DNA of 46,289 nt, from NCBI GenBank assembly GCA_019973155.2, contig BPQB01000138.1, positions 1 to 46,289 of the forward strand. The letters run 5' to 3'. This DNA comes from Phanerochaete sordida (lineage: Eukaryota > Basidiomycota > Agaricomycetes > Polyporales > Phanerochaetaceae). How positions within the stretch are numbered: position 1 is the stretch's first letter; each line of letters begins with the position of its first letter. The translations under genes were made by a program, and so were the position numbers. Below the pieces are notes generated by a model that did no database searches, had not been told where the DNA came from, and saw only the letters and a list, made by a program, of their open reading frames with translations. Below, piece after piece: positions 43,301 through 46,289 of the stretch.

Positions 43301-44520
43301 GAGGTGCACACGGAAGAGACCTTGCAAGCGCTTGACAGATCCATTGAAGAGTTTGGAGACCTTGTCGAGGTTTGTGAGATTTGCAGCGTATAGATATTTA
43401 TCCTATTGATTAAAATCTATCCAGGAGCACGAAGAGCTTTATGAGCTTATTCGTCCTTCAAAGGTCGCAAAGAAGGACTGGAATTTTCCGAAGATGCACA
43501 CTCCCACGCATAGCCCGCGTGATATTCGTGCCAAGGGTGCTATACAGCACATGAGTACCCGGATAAACGAAACTCTGCATGGTCCAATTCGTGACTGGGC
43601 AAAGAATCGAACCAATAATAAGGACATCTTCGATCAGGTACTGCAGGTTTATTTCTATCAAACACCTTTTCTTACCCTTGTGCAGATCACGAAGATCGAC
43701 CACCAGTTTCTGTGCAGCAAAGCCATCCGTGCAAGGATAGATGAGCACATGAAGCACATTGCGGGCACGAAGAAGTCAGAACCATCCAGCTCAAGAACTA
43801 TTCATCAATTCGGAAAAGTTTACCTTGGCTCTCGGAGCAAGCTAACATTTCAGGAGGTCATGGATAGGCATCCGGAAGATGCAAGATTTTCCAGCTTCCG
43901 TCAAAAGGTCGCAACGATGATATACCAGCTTCGAGCTCGAGGCGAGGTTCCTGGTGCTGCTGGTCGTCCTGTACTGCAGCCTGAAGACGAAGTGGTAAGC
44001 CTCTGCATTCAGGCACATACACATTGCTCTGACATATTTTTCGTTGCAGCTTTTGGAGTGCTGTCTCCTCGAAATTGATTTCGAGTCGCTTATCACCTGG
44101 CGGCTGGATACAGATCTGCTTCGTTGCAATCCGTCCTACCACAAGGCCCCTCGCCATGACAGCATCCTTTTCCTCGATTTCCTCGACGTATACTCGTACG
44201 CCAAACTCGTCTTCACCTTCGAATGTGTACTGCCAAGCGGAGAAAGGCACGCTTTTGCTCTAGTGCACCCCATGCTGCAAGTCGAGCGCGAGGAGCACGA
44301 CCTCGAATTGGGCCTATTCCCGGTAAAAGAAGTACCGGAGACTCAATGCAGGGTCATACCTGTGAGGTCTATCAAGCGGGGTGTAGTTCTATATCCGGAT
44401 ACAGCTCGTACGGGACATTATTTCGTAGTGGATGTGCTGGACTCAGATTCGTTCCTTCGTACAAAGGATATGTTCGAGAATTACTAGTATTTTGTATCTT
44501 GTTTGATATACAAGTGTTCT
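39930..44520 (+). mobile_element. Plavaka-type (CACTA/EnSpm-related) DNA transposon, ends not resolved
   Basis: Defined by the complete transposase gene at 40317-44487. Limits given are approximate: left limit at the TCGCGA cluster, right limit just past the stop. I could not identify TIRs or the target duplication. Confidence 0.6.
40317..44487 (+). CDS. Plavaka transposase, apparently intact
   Basis: DNA transposase of the fungal Plavaka family. Thirteen exons: 40317-40485, 40539-40616, 40678-41744, 41805-42023, 42074-42259, 42318-42514, 42564-42771, 42825-42991, 43044-43140, 43190-43369, 43425-43637, 43686-43994, 44050-44487. They sum to 3,528 bases (1,175 residues) with no stop or phase error. 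The N-terminus has a zinc-finger-like QCDVCQQWISEGGFASHLAS...C motif. A Pro-rich disordered region follows. The core has Plavaka landmarks: LGIILFADKSKISSFGTLEG, YPVIARIANIDSTIRNGQGF, FTKVIWHKGFEKILESIALL, ILSADYEEQCVMALIRGTRG with QCPCPVCLIPRDQL, SFDRLHAYHLGLFGHHLWE, and NETLHGPIRDWAKNRTNNKD. The C-terminal 150 residues carry HYFVVDVLDSDSF. Exon 3 may start at 40678 or 40687 (both in frame). The number of introns is high for a transposon but usual for this family. Confidence 0.9.
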
Positions 44521-44829
44521 AGTGCGCAATGCCTTGTCCGCCGCAAGAATTGTCGGAACACCGTTTAATGAAGCCCTGCGAGGCGTTCAGCTTTGTGGCG
44601 TCTAGCTTTGTGGCGTCAATGCATTGATTGGGAAACTGATGGCGGCAGCTGGCTGCTATCTCCCTCCTTCGAGCAAGATTGTGGGTGCTGCCCTACAGAG
44701 TCGTGCGCTGAGCTTTGCATGAGTATCTGACTAGGTGTGTACATAATCTAGAACTCACGTTTACTGATACGCTTTGAGTCTAGATATCAGGCCAAGGTCT
44801 ACACGCGCAGTTCCACGTTCAGTACGCTA
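44488..44829. other. Right flank of the Plavaka transposase gene
   Basis: 342 bases without an ORF. A short direct repeat AGCTTTGTGGCGTC occurs twice between about 44589 and 44617; it may be a subterminal transposon repeat. Confidence 0.4.
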
Positions 44830-45672
44830 GTCAAGGTCGGCGCGCACTTCATTCAACATGTCGTGCGGCGCGCGCGCTGGCCAATCACTGCGCGCACTTC
44901 GTTCAGCATGTCGTGCGCGCGCGCCGGCCAAAATCTGCGCGCAGTCCGTTTAACACACTGTGCGCGCGCGCGCCGGTCAAGGTCCGCACGCAGTCCGTTC
45001 AACATGTCGTGCGCGCGCGCGCTGGCCTCAAGGTCTGCGCGCACTTCGTTCAACACGTCGTGCGCCCACGCGTTGGCCAAGGCCTGCGCACAGTCCGTTC
45101 AACGCGCCGTGCGCGCGCGCGCTGGCCAAGGCCCGCGCGTAGCGTTTCAACGGTCCCCGCGCACTTCGTTCAACACGTCGTGCGCGCGCGCGCACTGGCC
45201 AAGGTCTGCGCGCCGTCCTTTCAACACGCCGTGCTGTCGTCGCGTAGTCTATTCGGCGCGTGCGCGCGCACGCTGGCCAAAGTCCGCACGCACGTCGTTC
45301 CACGCACGCTGGCCAAAGTCCGCGCGCACGTCATTCCACGCACGCCAGCCAAGGTCTACGCAAACTTCGCTCAACATGCCGCGCGCGCGCTGGCCAAAAT
45401 CTGCGCGCAATTCGTCCAACACGCTGTGCGTCCGCCCGCGCTGGTCAAGGTCCTCGCGCGGTCCGTTCAACATGCCGCGCGCCCGCGCGCTGGCCAAGGT
45501 CTGCGCGCAGTCCGTTCAACACGCCGTGCGCCCGCGCGCGCCGGTCAAAGTCCGCACGCAGTCCGCTCAACATGCCGTGCGCCCCCGCGCTGGCCAAGGT
45601 CTGCGCGCGATCCGTTCAAAACGCCGTGCGGCCCCGCGCGCTGGCCAAGGTCCGCGCATAGCGTTTCAACGG
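44830..45672. repeat. GC-rich degenerate minisatellite, units of about 50 bp
   Basis: About 16 imperfect units containing the elements GGCCAAGGTCTGCGCGCA, GTCCGTTCAACACGCCGTG and a variable (GC)n run. Unit length varies from about 34 to 62 bases through changes in the GC run and partial deletions. Two units end instead in GCGTTTCAACGGTCCCCGC (near 45140 and 45660). Long open frames across it on both strands are by-products of the repeat. Confidence 0.85.
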
Positions 45673-45936
45673 TCCCCGCCGAGCGGAGGCCTGAAAAGGC
45701 GTTCTCATGTAGGTTCGAAGCTGTTGAGGCACACTCACACGGGAGCCGAAGGGTACAGCTTGATGCTAGAGCAATGTGCTGTACAAAGGGTATGCACCTA
45801 TGGCTCTGCTAGGAAAATCAAGCGCCGCCGGGCCTTCACGTTACGGCGAGACGGATAGGGGACTGGTGAGTAGGCCAACGAGGTGGGTAGGTGACGTTGA
45901 CTGAGCGAGAGTGGCGGCGGGAGGGGTAGACGGATG
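45673..45936. other. Short non-repetitive spacer between two arrays
   Basis: 264 bases linking the minisatellite and the 94-bp satellite; no gene seen. Confidence 0.4.
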
Positions 45937-46289
45937 TTGCGGCGCGATGTCTAGGGGCGCACCACCCCGCGCGAATATCCGTAGGGCGGGTCGGCCCAGC
46001 GGAAAACGCGACGGAGAGGACGGCGGGAGCTTGCGGCGCGATGTTCAAGAGCGCACCACCCCGCGCGAATATCCGTAGGGCGGGTCGGCCCAGCGGAAAA
46101 CACGACGAGGAGGGCGGCGCGAGCGTGCGGCGCGATGTCCAGGGGCGCGCCACCCCGCACGCATATCCGTAGGGCGGGTCGGCCCAGCGGAAAACGCGAC
46201 GGAGAGGACGGCGGGAGCTTGCGGCGCGATGTTCAAGAGCGCACCACCCCGCGCGAATATCCGTAGGGCGGGTCGGCCCAGCGGAAAAC
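45937..46289. repeat. 94-bp satellite in 188-bp dimers, continuing past the window end
   Basis: The marker TGCGGCGCGATGT recurs with exact 94-base spacing (units start at 45937, 46031, 46125, 46219). The visible parts of units 2 and 4 are identical, and units 1 and 3 share diagnostic bases (AGGGGCGC versus AAGAGCGC; GCGACGGAGAGGACGG versus CACGACGAGGAGGGCGG), so the higher-order unit is a 188-bp dimer. Each unit contains ATATCCGTAGGGCGGGTCGG. Confidence 0.93.

Noticed and set aside
44863..45858. Long open frames (up to 331 codons) on both strands
   Set aside because: They run through the GC-rich minisatellite; the predicted proteins are repeats of the DNA unit with no domain, and several frames are open at once.

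Overview
This window is nuclear DNA from a basidiomycete fungus, most likely an Agaricomycete (a polypore-like order is a guess). Evidence: GC-rich coding DNA; many genes split by 45-65 base GT..AG introns with very short exons; tight packing on both strands; an intact U6 snRNA; and a Plavaka-type transposase, a family typical of Agaricomycetes. All gene models below were spliced by hand from reading-frame continuity, splice consensus and family similarity. Where exon sums are quoted they keep one open frame.

Layout. 1-1637: no supportable gene. 1638-3712: F-box protein (+). 4078-6666: DUF300/TMEM184-like membrane protein (+). 6769-9114: 14-TM major facilitator exporter, 12 exons (-), sharing an intergenic region with Mediator subunit MED8 (9780-10727, +). 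11329-12359: mitochondrial two-HMG-box DNA-packaging protein (+). 12924-13758: isoprenylcysteine methyltransferase-like membrane enzyme (-). 14402-15295: prion-like low-complexity protein (+). 15753-16414: small C2H2 protein (+). 16826-16947: U6 snRNA (+). 17064-19075: F-box/WD-like protein (+). 19810-21026: ribose-5-phosphate isomerase (-), divergent from TFIIH subunit TFB5 (21443-21809, +), whose 3' flank carries a 1,076-bp Tc1/mariner-like element with a broken ORF.

23721-24244: small basidiomycete protein. 24565-25032: uncertain Cys-containing ORF (-). 25585-26824: APH/kinase-fold-like protein with degenerate catalytic motifs (+). 28373-30538: ferric reductase (+). 30937-33983: three-finger C2H2 protein (-). 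34664-36185: GTPBP1/2-N-terminal-like protein without a G domain (-), divergent from a Ubc4/5-class E2 with SUMO-interacting-motif-like tail (36481-37539, +). 38024-39582: F-box protein whose frame is broken by a perfect 46-bp tandem duplication (-). 40317-44487: apparently intact 13-exon Plavaka transposase. The right end is repetitive: a GC-rich minisatellite with units of about 50 bp (44830-45672) and a 94-bp satellite arranged as 188-bp dimers that runs off the end (45937-46289).

Functionally the window mixes housekeeping genes (Mediator, TFIIH, U6, pentose phosphate, mtDNA packaging), ubiquitin-pathway genes (three F-box proteins, one E2) and transport/metal reduction. I see no biosynthetic gene cluster. 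The most unusual items are the E2 with SIM-like motifs and an altered HPN motif, the Tc1-like derivative beside TFB5, the intact Plavaka element, and the two different satellites beside it.
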